54,413 nt of DNA from positions 970,239 through 1,024,651 of the forward strand of contig PJRA01000519.1 of the NCBI GenBank assembly GCA_016987375.1, written 5' to 3'. Of the stretch, positions 28,580 through 40,619 are shown in pieces. Under the pieces are notes generated by a model. That model was not told the DNA's origin. It saw only the letters and a list, made by a program, of their open reading frames with translations, and made no database searches. Both the position numbers and the translations under genes were made by a program. The first letter of the stretch is position 1; each line of letters begins with the position of its first letter. The stretch is from Brachionus koreanus (lineage: Eukaryota > Rotifera > Eurotatoria > Ploima > Brachionidae).

Positions 28580-29240
28580 CAAGATCCTTCTTAGTATAGA
28601 CCAATCAGTATTTATCATTACTTGTCCATGAACAGTCTGGATTTAGGAAACATCAGCGTTTCAGAAAATGAACTATATAAAATTAAGGTAAAATTACTTT
28701 TATTTAATAGAAAGAAAAGAGTTTGTTCCTTTTTCTTTGATATTATTAAAGCCTTCGATAGGGTTTGGAATGAAGGCTTAATTTAAAAATTGATTGAAAT
28801 AAATCCACCATACTACTTAATAAACTGAATTAGATCCTTCTTAGACTCTAGTATATTTAAGGTAAATGTGAATGACCACTTGAGTGATGAATACCAAATT
28901 GCTGCAGGTGTTTTTCAAGGCTCGGTTATTAGTTACTTTATTTATTTACAGTAAAAAAGGGAACCTTGGAAATTAGACAAATAAATACACAAATTACTTA
29001 GAACAATGATCAATTGAGTTGAAAATGAAAATATCAGTTGAAAAGTCGTGTTCAGTAGTCTTCTCTAAGTAAAAGAAAGAAAGTGATAATCTTAGCATAA
29101 AGGTTTATAGAAATATCGATCGATCCTAGACAAGTCTATGCTTGAATTCATTTTCAGAAAAAAAATATCAAAAAATTACAAGCAATTCAGAATCTGAACT
29201 GATTTTTGAATCTCGGTACAGAAAATAAATAAATAAACTA
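28580..29240 (+). pseudogene. LINE reverse transcriptase fragment with 3' tail
   Basis: RT blocks: LHEQSGFRKHQRF, KKRVCSFFFDIIKAFDRVWN (first catalytic Asp), RSFLDSSIFKVNVNDHLSDE, YQIAAGVFQGSVI (GVPQGSV box with P changed to F), then a deletion removing YADD, then EQWSIELKMKISVEKSCSVV. It ends SESELIFESRYRK followed by AAATAAATAAAT. Stops and deletions inactivate it. Same family as 264-360, 31730-32399 (minus) and 43930-44850. Confidence 0.8.
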
Positions 29241-29244
29241 AAAA

Positions 29245-31540
29245 CTAAATTGTTTTATTTTTATTTAGTAAAAATTATTGAAAATAAATTTTTTTTTCTA
29301 TTTATCTTTATAAAAAAAGTTTAATGGAAAATATTTACATTAGTGTTTTCATTGAAACACTACCTAACCGAAATTTATTGCAAAAAAAAGCTAAAAATTA
29401 ATGATCTTGTTACAGGATATCAAAACAGCTCATTAAAAATTTTGTTTTTGACAAAAACTGAAACTTTTATTTTTTAAAAAAATTCAATTTAATGAAAAAC
29501 GAAGCAATTAACAAGGCTGATGATTTCAACATGTGAAATATTCTCTTGATTTTAAATTTTGTAAAAACGTGACATAGTGTGTCAATTTTGATTAAAGTAA
29601 TGCTATTTCCCTAAAATTATTATTAAAACACTGTTTGCTTTAAATAGCAATATCTTTACGCAATAAAAAATGCAATTAATGTAACCAAGCCCTTTTTTTA
29701 TTTAATTCCATAATTTTTTAAATTGAATTTTATAATGTAACATTTAAAATTGGCATATAAAATTACTCAACCATAATTTGACATGACTGATAATTATGAC
29801 AATGCAAAGTAAAGATAAAAAAAACAACCTAATCGCACCTAGATGTTCATCTTTTTGTCAATTTCTGTTCCATTTTTTACTAATTCCATTATTTTTATAA
29901 TTTAATTAAAGTTTTTCTCTGATTTCAATGCTAAATTTCGTATAAATCTCTAATTTGTATTTCTTTTCTAAATTAAATTATTGATTAGTTTTTTTTTTTC
30001 AATTTTTATTTGGGATTTTTTGCTGGATATTTAATTAAGAAAGCGAAAAAAAAAGTTTTTTAGCTGTTGCAATCACGAAAAGCAAATGAATCTTACTATC
30101 AAACTAATTTTCTCAAAAAGTTAATTTTTATTTCCCAAATTTACTATAAATTAGTGTCACATTTTTGATTTAAAAAAAAAGCAAGTTAAATAATTTATTT
30201 TATAAAATTTTTAAAAAAACATTAACATTTCATTCACAAGAGAATTAAACTAATTAAAATTGAAACAATAATAAAAAACAACTAAACAGCAGAAATAAAT
30301 CAAAACTGTTCAAATTATTTTAAGTTTTAAAATATTCGTAAATTAAAAAAGCCTAATTTTATTCATATATTAGATAAACCAAAAAATTTTTAATTTTTAG
30401 CTTATTTACCAATTTTCTTTTTTAAATAGGAATCTGTTCAACATTAATTCAAGCATTTTTTTTAAAACATTAAAATATGGAAAAATTCAATTAATAAAAT
30501 TTAGTTTAAAATTTGACTTTTGTAAAAATTTAAACTCAAATATTTTTTGATAGAAATATAACTTTATAAAATAGCTTTTAAAAACTCATCGCTTTTTATT
30601 TCTAATTTAAAAATTTTTATTTATTTTCAGAAAATATATTAAATTTTTCTACATGCAATAGTTCTCTTAATAACTACAACATCGACTTTCGCCAATTTAT
30701 ATGTCTAGTTTCACGGTGCAATATTATGAACCCATGCATTAGCAAGCGGACAGTATTTAACACTGTGTAAAATATAAGACACATTATATATACATTACAG
30801 CGGTGATTTGACAAATGGTTCTGAGGCAAATTTACGTAGTTTTGAATTAATTTTCGAAATTTTACGTAAAATTAAAGAATTTTTCTAAAGTCAATAAAAG
30901 ATCCTATTTTTTATTTTATTTTAATTTTTATTCAATAAACAGTCATTTTTTTAATAATTATTTTTATTCGAAAAATTAAAAAAAAAAAGAGTAATTACAA
31001 ATTTTAAAGTAAGGTTCAAGAAATGCAAAATGTCCACACTAAAATCGAAATCTGCAGATGTGAAAGCTCCAGGGAGCCAAAATTTAGGGAGGGTTTAAAA
31101 AAAATTTTTTGATCCAGAAGCTTAGCCATAGTTCAAAAAGTACTCTTCCTTTAAACATATTTTTCTAAGAAACGTTTCTCTCAAACTCTACATACGGGCA
31201 TATATTCTAAAAAAAAATTAAATTTTCTACAAAACTAAAGTATTTTTTAGAATAATTTAAAAATAAATATCAATTTTTACCTCAAAAAAGAGTCAAAACT
31301 ACCTCTTTTTTTTTTTTATGTAACTAGTCCTAGGTAGCTCCAATAACCCCTCGGTTCTTACATATATTCTGAAACTAGACTAAATTAGGAAAAACCTTTA
31401 GGTTTTAGTTCGTAGTAACGTCTTTGTTTTTTAAATAATGGCAGTATCAAAATACCAAAATTTCCATTTAAAGTTGTTTAGAATAAAATGAACAAAGAGC
31501 ATGATTTTTTATTTCATTTTTCTAAAAAATTTTAGATTTT
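29245..31540. other. Gene-poor AT-rich region
   Basis: Nothing coding. 30697-30785 is the inverted partner of the repeat at 5355-5432 (GTGCAATATTATGAACCC...). Patches at 31050-31095 and 31320-31380 are less A/T-biased but unassigned. Confidence 0.45.
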
Positions 31541-31544
31541 TTAC

Positions 31545-31655
31545 TATGTTATTTTAGTAATTCTAAAATTTTAAGTATTATTAGAAAAATAAGCGGAATT
31601 TAATCCTCTTCAAAACAATATATCAAACTCTTTGTTTAATTAATTCTAAAAAACT
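31545..31655 (+). repeat. Dispersed repeat, copy 2 of 3
   Basis: GTAATTCTAAAATTTTAAGTA ... AAATAAGCGGAATT ... CTCTTTGTTTAATTAATTCT, in the same order as the copies at 26265 and 38485. Confidence 0.5.
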
Positions 31656-31729
31656 TTAGATGGAAATTTTGAAATTTTGCTACTGGCATAATAAAATAAA
31701 AAGACACTACTTCGAAAAGTCATAATTAG

Positions 31730-32399
31730 AATTGATGATTAACAATGCTATCCACTTTTTCTCTTTCTGATTCGGCTCAAAAGCTCAATTTCTTAGCCTC
31801 GTAATTTAAAATGTTGGAGGTAATATCAAATTTTAGTTTAAAAATAGACCTAATGGCAGAGTTTTTGATAATCTGTGTTTTTTTCTAATATTAGTATACC
31901 TAGTATGCTAAAACTTATACCTCATTTTTTCTTATTCAGAATCTTAATCAAGGTTTTCCTTGAGTTATAACGTTGATTAATTTCATCTACCATTGTTCAT
32001 TTTTGGTCTTATTTCTTGTAGGAATATCATTAATAAATATGTTGAACAGTAAAGGACTAATTGCTGATCTTTGAGGCACACATGCTGTAATTGGATATTC
32101 ATCTCCTAAATTACTATTTACACAAACTCTGAATTTTCTAGAGTCGAGAAAAAAATCTGTTCATTGAACTAGATAGGGTGGAATATCTATTTTAATAAGT
32201 TTAAAAATTAGATTCGATCAAATGTTTTCGAAATTTTGTAAAAATTAAGCATTGTCTTTAATTTTTCTATCAAAGGATTCAACAACTTTTTGGTCTGAAA
32301 AATGTTATTCTGTAATTTTATGTTAGACAAAGTATCAATTATTTTTGTCAATGTACTTTTAAGAAATTCTGATATAATGAATGAGCTTTGATGCGACAA
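31730..32399 (-). pseudogene. LINE reverse transcriptase fragment, minus strand
   Basis: Reading leftwards on the minus strand: KTFDRI (remnant of KAFDRIW), FFSRLxKIQS or, in the other frame, FLDSRKFRVCVNSNLGDEYP and ITACVPQRSAISPLLFNIF then INDIP (the GVPQGS box as CVPQRS), followed by SAIRSIFKLKFDITSNILNY in the C-terminal region. YADD is lost. It belongs with the 28580 copy by its FLDSR..FxVxVN motif. Confidence 0.75.
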
Positions 32400-33269
32400 T
32401 GTTTTCTCTTTAACTATAAAAATTTTTATTATTTATTAAAAAGATTATATTTTTTTTTTGGAAAAATGAAAAAAACTAAAAATAAAATATTTTAGTGAAA
32501 AAATAAATATTTGTTCAAGCTATTTTTTTAAGTGCTAACATCTGATAATTATTAAAATTAAATTACTTTACTCTTTTTTTTTCCAATATAAAAATTAACT
32601 TGATTTTTGATTAAAAGAACATATTGCTTGATAAATTAACTACAATATAAAAATGAATAAAGTTTCTATTTTGTTTTAATTGAGAATTTTTTTCATGATT
32701 CTTAGATTATTTGCTAACGATCTTTGGAAATCTAATTAATAGTTTAAATTCAAAAAATTCAGATCCTAAATTAAAAAATATGCTAAATATAAAAAAAGAA
32801 GAATTAAAACATTCTTTTTATTAAACGAACTGCTTTATAAGTCTTCACATGATAAAAAAAAATTTCTAATTGAATATTTTGCAAAATTACCTCAAAATTT
32901 CTTTTTTTTTGAATATTTAAATCAATAATTTATCAATAATATTAAGATGCAATCGTCTAGTAGAAAAACTCAGTTTTGTTTATAAGTCATAAGTCTAAAG
33001 TCAAATTATATCTTTGACTTAATTTTTGTGACTTAAGCAATAGAAATTTTAATTAAAGGTACTATTAGAAAAATAATCCGCTCAGTGAACTTTTTAATAA
33101 AAAAGATGATCCAAAAAATTGAAGAAATAAGTTCAGAAGGAATTTTTTTTCAACTTTTTTAGCATTTTTTTTTAAATTGATTTTTAATTAAAAAATTAAA
33201 ACACAGCTAATTGATATAACCTGAAGAATAAATCATTTACTTTATTTAAAAAAAATTTAGTTCAGGTTC
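32400..33269. other. AT-rich stretch before gap
   Basis: No gene, RNA or repeat recognised. Confidence 0.4.
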
Positions 33270-33721
33270 NNNNNNNNNNNNNNNNNNNNNNNNNNNNNNN
33301 NNNNNNNNNNNNNNNNNNNNNNNNNNNNNNNNNNNNNNNNNNNNNNNNNNNNNNNNNNNNNNNNNNNNNNNNNNNNNNNNNNNNNNNNNNNNNNNNNNNN
33401 NNNNNNNNNNNNNNNNNNNNNNNNNNNNNNNNNNNNNNNNNNNNNNNNNNNNNNNNNNNNNNNNNNNNNNNNNNNNNNNNNNNNNNNNNNNNNNNNNNNN
33501 NNNNNNNNNNNNNNNNNNNNNNNNNNNNNNNNNNNNNNNNNNNNNNNNNNNNNNNNNNNNNNNNNNNNNNNNNNNNNNNNNNNNNNNNNNNNNNNNNNNN
33601 NNNNNNNNNNNNNNNNNNNNNNNNNNNNNNNNNNNNNNNNNNNNNNNNNNNNNNNNNNNNNNNNNNNNNNNNNNNNNNNNNNNNNNNNNNNNNNNNNNNN
33701 NNNNNNNNNNNNNNNNNNNNN
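33270..33721. other. Assembly gap
   Basis: 452 N. The right edge carries a clustered TTTAAACAG repeat (33736-33775), so the gap probably hides a repetitive or foldback element. Confidence 0.95.
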
Positions 33722-33767
33722 TTTTTTTTTCTGGCTGTTTTAAACAGCGTTTAAACAGTGTTTTTTG

Positions 33768-34110
33768 CCTGTTTTTGTCCCCTCGGGTGTATATTTTTAA
33801 ATGATCTTTCACTTCAGTTGAAAAAAAAATGTGAGAAATATGCCGATGATACTAAAGTTCTATCTAAAATTAAAAGTACAAAAGACAACTTATTACTTCA
33901 AAGAGATATAGTTCACATTTTAAACTGGTTGCTTACTTAGTCTTTGGATTTAAAAATAGAAAAATGCTGTATAATGCATATTGATGCAAAAAATCGTCTC
34001 TTTAATTACACTGTTTGTTGTAGGTATGGCACCATGAAGTTAACAAAAACAACTTTTAAAAAAGATATAGGTTTTTATATTCAAAATTCTTTGAAATGTA
34101 CTTACTAAAT
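33768..34110 (+). pseudogene. LINE RT palm with intact YADD box
   Basis: CPLGCIFLNDLSLQLKK, KCEKYADDTKVLSKIKS, LQRDIVHILNWLLT, then after a stop SLDLKIEKCCIMHIDAKN and TTFKKDIGFYIQNSLK. This covers the YADD catalytic box and the thumb of a CR1-type LINE, and aligns with the copy at 46080-46250. It is truncated on the left where the repeat next to the gap begins. Confidence 0.8.
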
Positions 34111-36090
34111 CAAATATTGTACCACTTGTGGATGAAGTCGAATTTACTGTCATAGATTCAAAAATGCAAAAAAATTTTATCCGAAAAGGTCATAGTATTT
34201 TTTTACTACTAAAACTAATACTATATGATAATGCTACCAAAGATTCAAGATCCTTCATGTTCCCTCATAATTTTCTCTCTGCTACTTTAATTTTTTTCTT
34301 TTTTCATTTAATAAAATAAAAAAGTCCAAAATAATATCTTACCTTCAGACTTAATTTATTTTCTTACACATAGAGTGCTTACTTACATGCTTACATAAAT
34401 GAAAATTTAGACGATGATATTTTAATTTTTTTAAATTTATTCGCGTCTCAAATTCGCTTACAAATTGACAAATAAAACAAAAAGAAAATAAAAGACAAAA
34501 ACAGAGTTTTTAAAAAAATCTAAATTTTAAATTAAATATTGGTTATTTATAATTATTAGAATTATTATTTTATCTTCTTTTCTTTGTTTTCTATTATTTT
34601 ATCAAACTTAAATTCTTTTATTCAGCTATTTGCTAATTGGTTTTTAGATTTTGAAAGAATGGTTTTCCAAGTATTTCGAGACTAACATTTTAATTGATCT
34701 CTTCTAAGCTTAATTTTTGCTTAATCCGAAAATTTATTTTAATTCTGTGATGAAAGAACTAATCTTTTGTTCTATACTAATTGTCTTTACTTAACTGTTT
34801 GATAACCATGAATTTGATCAAGATCCAAACCATGATAAATATTAACTATTATTATTATTATTATTATGATAAAACATCCAGAAAATGTGTCAAATGAGCG
34901 AAAATTAATGGCCAAGATGGAAGCTAAATTAAAAATCAATTTTTTCTATAAATGCTTGTTCATTAACATCTTCAACAATTATTACTTATAAAAAATGATT
35001 GATTTAATGAAAAGAGTTGTGTTACTACATTAGATAAAAATATTTTAGATCATACATTTTATTAAAAGAAGAGAACAATTTTTCAATACGCCCTTCAAAA
35101 AGATATAAAAAAAATATTCGCTTTAAGCTTCCTAATAATAAAAATCAATCATAATAAATTTATGAAGGCTTCAAGAAGAAAATATCAAGAAGTTAAATTA
35201 AAGAAACATATGTTTTTTTTATTTAAGGGTACAAAAAAGAAATTCAAAAATATATTTCTTTTTTTTTTACAATGGTTGAGCTGAAAAAAAAAATTGAATT
35301 AAAATTTTTATATAATGTATTCTCAAAACGCCAATACATTAGATAGCAATTTATAAAAATTGAGCTGATTAAAAAGATCAATTTAAAACTTAATTCTAAG
35401 TTTTTTTAAAAAATAGGAGGTGGCGAAGCTTCCACTCCTAGTGATTAATTGAAAAAAAATTTAAGTTGGAAGCTCAATTTAAAGAAGACCCATTACTTTT
35501 GTTTTCTTAAAATTTAAAACAAAAGATTAAAATATAATATTATGGCTTCAAAAGGCATTTTTTCTAATTCGTATTTTTGAGTCAAACATTCTTCAAAATT
35601 TTTTAAAATAAATAAATAAAAAGTAAACTCAGTTCTAATTGAAATTTTAGTCAAATTAAAATTTGACTGTAAATTTGATATTTTTTTCTAGAAAAATTGT
35701 AAATGAAATTTTTATTTTTTTAATTTGAAACATGTTCAAATAAAGCATTTATTAATAATAATGATGTCCGCAAGATTCAACAACTAAAACCTGGAAATTA
35801 AACAAAACAAGTTATGTCTGTATTTGTTTATTAAATTTAGACGGTATGCTAAGTCTCTAAGCATCACAAAAATATTTTAATTGGCATTTTAAAACCTTTT
35901 TTTTCACATTAAAAATTAATACTATTGATTTTATGCTACTGCTTTTTCTCTTTAGTCTAACTTAACAATAAATAACATAGATTTTAAAATTTGTGAAATA
36001 ATTACAGTACTTGCAGAAAGATATGTCTTTTTAAATTTTAGATTCTGTGGATACACTGGCCTGAGACACTATCAAATGCTGAACTATAGA
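34111..36090. other. Gene-poor AT-rich region
   Basis: Includes an (ATT)n run at 34845-34868. A 63-codon frame at 34128-34319 has no recognisable content and is probably chance. Confidence 0.4.
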
Positions 36091-36104
36091 TAAGAACAAA
36101 TTCA

Positions 36105-36265
36105 AAGCCATTAAGTCAATGCATTAAGAACAAAAGATTGCAATGGCTTGGACACATACTTAGAATGAACGAATACCCAAAAAGGATCTTCAATGGACAT
36201 CACATGGGCGACGTAAGGTAGGAAGACCAGCAGTGACATGAAGGTCAACAATCATGAAAGAGCCG
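36105..36265 (+). pseudogene. RTE/Jockey-type LINE C-terminal fragment
   Basis: INKKQKIAMAW in one frame and RLQWLGHILRMNEYPKRIF then GRPAVT and STIMKEPNS: the pattern 'RLQWLGHVxRM....R......GRPxxTW....xxEL' is the C-terminal end of many LINE ORF2 proteins. Only about 50 codons survive. Confidence 0.7.
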
Positions 36266-36269
36266 AATT

Positions 36270-37059
36270 CTTCGAAATATAGATTAAAAAAAAATATGGA
36301 AATTATCAATATTTGAAAGACTTAGATAACATTAGTTCAACTAGTGTTCTTTTGTTTATATATCTAAGCTTATGAATGATTCTAAGCTTGTAAAAAAATT
36401 TTACTATAAAAAAACATGTTCAAAATATTGTTCAAAAAAGGGGTTCTTTCATTCATAAATTTTAAAAATATTAAATAAATTAACTTTTGAGCTCAAGTCT
36501 TATGATAAGCCTAAGTTTAAAATTAATTTTTTTTTCATTTATTTATTTAAAAAAAAACATAATGAAATTAAATTAAAAAATATTGTTTTAAAAAATAATT
36601 TACTAAAACTATTTCTCTCTTTCAAACTGATATAAAGTATATGATAATTCGTTTTTACACTCAACAAATAATTAAAAAAAAAAATTAAGGCCATTAAAAC
36701 GTCATTCAAATATTTGCGCATAAAAGTTTTGACGCACATCATTAATCTCTAATTAAATATTAATGTATTAACTAGATAAATAGTTAAATTTAAAAATAAT
36801 GCAATGTCTTAATTTCATGAAAAAAACATCTATATAAAAATTTCGATTTGGTATTTAAAAAAAAAATTGGTGTGTAATAAAACTTATATCCTAAAACAAT
36901 TGGGAACCTTGATATAAAAAAAGTGCTTCAAAATTTTACTAGTTTTTAGTTTTTTTTATTTTATTTTTTCTTTTTTTTTAAACATTGCCCATGAGGTGTT
37001 TTCTGAATAATAATAATAATAATGATAATAAAATCTGATGTCAGAGAATTGGACTCCTA
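36270..37059. other. AT-rich stretch
   Basis: No gene seen. An (AAT)n run lies at 37007-37030 just left of the palindromic MITE. Confidence 0.4.
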
Positions 37060-37417
37060 AAAGATAAGGGCAATGTGAAATTTCATACAAAATTTTCAAT
37101 ACAAAAATTTAAAAATTCTATAACTTTTGTTATAAAGGCCAGAATTTGTTCTGCTGTTGAATTAAAGTGAAACAACTGTTGTTTCACCAACTGGGGAAGT
37201 CTGCAAAATCTGCAAAATTTCACTCAATATAATAATATTGAAAATAAATCGCATTCAATTTGCAGAGATTTTGCAGACTTCCCCAGTTGGTGAAACAACA
37301 GTTGTTTCACTTTGTTTCAACAACAGAACAAATTCTGGCCTTTATAACAAATGTTATAGAATTTTTAAATTTTTGTATTGTAAATTTTGTATGAAATTTC
37401 ACATTGCCAAAGATAAG
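37060..37417. mobile_element. Palindromic MITE, copy 2, with 9-bp duplication
   Basis: A 340-bp near-perfect palindrome, from GGCAATGTGAAATTTCAT (37069) to its complement (ending 37408), flanked by the direct repeat AAAGATAAG (37060-37068, 37409-37417). The centre carries GTGAAACAACTGTTGTTTC and CCAACTGGGGAAGTCTGC. The family is shared with 1813-2234. A 9-bp duplication with whole-length inverted arms suggests a Mutator-like foldback. The open frame at 37238-37423 is a by-product. Confidence 0.8.
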
Positions 37418-37935
37418 ACTTAAAGCTAAATTTGTGGGATCATCAGAAAAATGTGTGAGAGCCACAAGAAAAAATTATGATATCTATGTGACAGTAAAGG
37501 AATCAACAATGCCTGAGAGCTTTCAAATATTTGCTTTCAACGCAGCATTTAATGTCCATGAATATAGTTGAGCGCTTCTAAATAATGTAATTTTCATGGA
37601 TTAACTGCGTAATTACATCCAAGTTTTTCTGAATTGAAAAAATCGAATTAAAACAAACTTGACAACCCCCATGGATAGTTAAGATGAAAATCATGATTAC
37701 AAAATCTAAAAAAATATTATTATTTTTCTTTTTAAATTATCTCTTTTTCTATCTTAAAATTTGTAATTCAAATTTAAAGAAACTACAAAAGATATCCAAA
37801 TTATTTTTGTTTGGATTGCTTGAAAGTTTAAAAAGCTTTAAATTAAATTTATTTCATAATTTACAAATAATGGAATGGTAATTTTTAGTGTTAAGTCCAA
37901 CTTTGAAGTGTTCAAAAGGAAATCAAGAAAAATAT

Positions 37936-38193
37936 GACTTGGACTTGTGTTGAGACTTGTGACTTTTAAACAACTCTGGATGCACCCAAAGCCATGAACT
38001 TAAAAACGAATTTAACAAGAAAACTAAAAACTGAATTGATACAAGTGTTCAAGGTTGTTAAAGGCTACAAAATAAAAGGTCAAACAAGAATATTTAATGA
38101 ATCCAAGTGTAAAGTAATGTATATCGGCACCTTAATTATTGCTAGGCAAAAACTTATAATCAACCCTTTGGAAGGAATAATTAAGCATACCTA
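37936..38193 (+). pseudogene. hAT end joined to LINE C-terminal scraps
   Basis: 37936-37978 repeats the hAT end seen at 2836-2878 (GTGACTTTTAAACAACTCTG). Directly after it, the plus strand encodes MNLKTNLTRKLKTELIQVF, KVVKGYKI (a LINE C-terminal block, usually 'RRLRGDLIQVFKIVKG') and then NESKCKVMYIGT (a thumb block, usually 'NVDKCKVMHIG'). The blocks are in reversed order relative to an intact LINE, so the copy is rearranged. Confidence 0.6.
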
Positions 38194-38199
38194 ATGAAT

Positions 38200-40035
38200 A
38201 TGTGAAAAATTTTATTGAATCAATGTCAGAACGAATTCGTATTTTTTTTTTAAATAAATAATTGTGGGGAATGCCCCTGGGTTTGTCCGAATAGCCTTCG
38301 CTTTCGTTTAAACCCTCAAATTTGAAAATTTTGAATTTTTACAAAAGGAAAAAGGCGTAAAAAAGAGTAATAGATACAATTTACCTAAATGTATTAATAG
38401 AATACTGAATTCGTATTTGTTACGATACAAAAGGTGGCTATTCTTTTAATATTAATAAAATGCGTGACTAAAATAAGTAGGATATTAAGCATCTTTGTAA
38501 TTCTAAAACTTTAATTCACATTATATGTTAAAAAAATAAGAAGAATAAACCAAAATGATATGTCTAAATCTTTGTTTATTTAATTCTAAAAAATATTATT
38601 AAAAAAAAAATTGGTACTGTTACGTCTTTATTGAAAAAAAAACTCATCAGCAACAACAGCAACTGGTGAAATATGTCATATGAAAGGTGAAAATAAGAAA
38701 AAGTTTTATTTTTGGAAAAATCACATTAAATATCGCATCTTTTTTTAGCCATTTTGACTTTAAAAAGCAGAAATGTTTAAAAAAAAAATTTAAACTTCTT
38801 TATTTCGGCAAGTTTTATTTTACTATATGAGTTTTAAAAATCTCTTAATTTAATTTTAAAAATTAGTAAATTTGAGCTTGAAAAAATCAAATATTTAAAA
38901 AAGAAAGTCATTAAACATAAAATGTCTTGATGTTTTAATGAAAAAACCATTTGTTGTCAATCAACTTGGTAACTTGATATAATCAACAATATAATTGATA
39001 TATTCGACAGATTGAAATTACTGTTTGTACAAAAAATATAAAAAAAAAATTGTCGTCCAGCCTAAGCCTTGCAAGCTCTCAAAAAGACAAAAAGACAAGA
39101 ATTTGTAGCATCTATTGAGCAAACTATACAAATGAATCTAAAAGTTTATCACCTAGACAATTGAAAATAATTAATAGGAAATTTACAGCCCCTCTGATAA
39201 AACTAATTGAAAAAAAATTAAAATTTAAAATTTTTTGTGCTTTTTGTCTAAATTAGTTTAATTTTTTTTAATAAAATATTAGAATGACTATTCACGTCAG
39301 ATAATTAAATCATTTAAGTTAATGTCATTTTAGAGGAGAAATCGTAATTAGAATTAGGAATATTTAACTTGTCTCAAAAATAATTTCTTTAATTAACCGA
39401 TAGGATTTTAAGTGATTAATTTTAAAGACAAGTAATCACACATAATTGAAAATTGATATGATTGAAAGAGTTTTTTGAAGTGTTTAAACTAGAAAAAAAA
39501 AATAAAAAAACAATCGATAAAATATTTGTTTAGCTTTTGACAAAATTTTCAATATTATACAAATAAATCGATTAAATTATATTATGACGAAAAAATTAAT
39601 TACATTTTTTTTTAATTAGAATTTTAAAAGAAAAATATTTAAAAAGTCCGGACTTGGATTTAAAAATTTAACCTTAATAATATTTACAATTTATATAGAT
39701 TATATCTTTATATTTTAATGAGTCATATAAAGCTTTTTGACTTAGAAATTGATAGTTTTTTTTCCTATTAAAAGCAAACTTTTAATTAGATCTTTATTCA
39801 ACAAAATCTCGACCAAATCAAAATCTGGCTGATTAATGTAAGAACACAAATGTAAAGCTATCTTGAAATTGAGCTTTAAAAGTTATCTGTCATTATGTTT
39901 CACTTTAGTCGGCTTACACATAAACAAATACAAACTGATATTTCAAATTACAGCAAAATAGACCTAAGGTTGACTGACTTGTTCTTTAAGGACAAGATTT
40001 GAATTTAATTTTTTAACCCCTCAGTCCAGAATCAA
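38200..40035. other. Gene-poor AT-rich region
   Basis: 38485-38590 is the third copy of the dispersed repeat (GTAATTCTAAAACTTTAA ... TCTTTGTTTATTTAATTC). 38263-38320 is a less A/T-biased patch (GGGGAATGCCCCTGGG). 39185-39280 resembles 44960-45060 (CTGATAAAACTAATT ... TTTTTTGTGCT), another dispersed pair. Confidence 0.45.
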
Positions 40036-40038
40036 TAT

Positions 40039-40617
40039 ACATCCGACATTAGATGTCGAAAAATTTTTAAATTCCGACATAAATTTTTTTACAAATCAAG
40101 CAAAGATATTTTCAAATTTTTTATGCAATCCGACAATTAAATTATTATTTTTTATTCTTTTACCTAATATAAAATTAAATCTAGATGCTAAAAGAGAAAT
40201 AATCCAATTTCATAAGGAAAATCCTAATTTCAGTCGTACATTTTAGTAAAAAAATATGATGTTAATATTGGTATAACGACTATATCCGACATTTATTCTT
40301 CTGAAAAAAAAATACATTAAAAAAATATCCTTCAAATTTTAAATATTTAGAGATAAAAGATCTAGAAATTTTAAATGGATTAAGAGAGCGCATTGAAGGG
40401 AAGACTTTTGAGAAAAATAAAACTTAAAAATAAATAAGCGACTTTCTTAAAACAAATTAAACAATTTTAAATTTTGTATTATAAATTTTTTTGTAATATC
40501 TGTATAAAAAAAATTAATTAAAAGATAAATTTTGGAATAAAATTTTGAAAAAAATATTCTTTTATCCGACATTGTTTAATTTTTTATAAATTCCGGACTA
40601 TCAAATTTCCGACATTT
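40039..40617 (+). repeat. Cluster of TCCGACATT motifs
   Basis: TCCGACA occurs at about 40042, 40073, 40129, 40284, 40564 and 40608, always in the same orientation and usually followed by TT, with one variant TCCGGAC at 40591. CpG-containing nonamers are rare in this A/T-rich DNA. Nothing coding lies here. Confidence 0.6.
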
Positions 40618-40619
40618 AC

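Noticed and set aside
34128..34319. 63-codon plus-strand frame after the LINE fragment
   Set aside because: No LINE or other motif continues into it; it is probably chance.
37238..37423. Open frame over the palindromic MITE
   Set aside because: It reads through one arm of the palindrome and has no family features.
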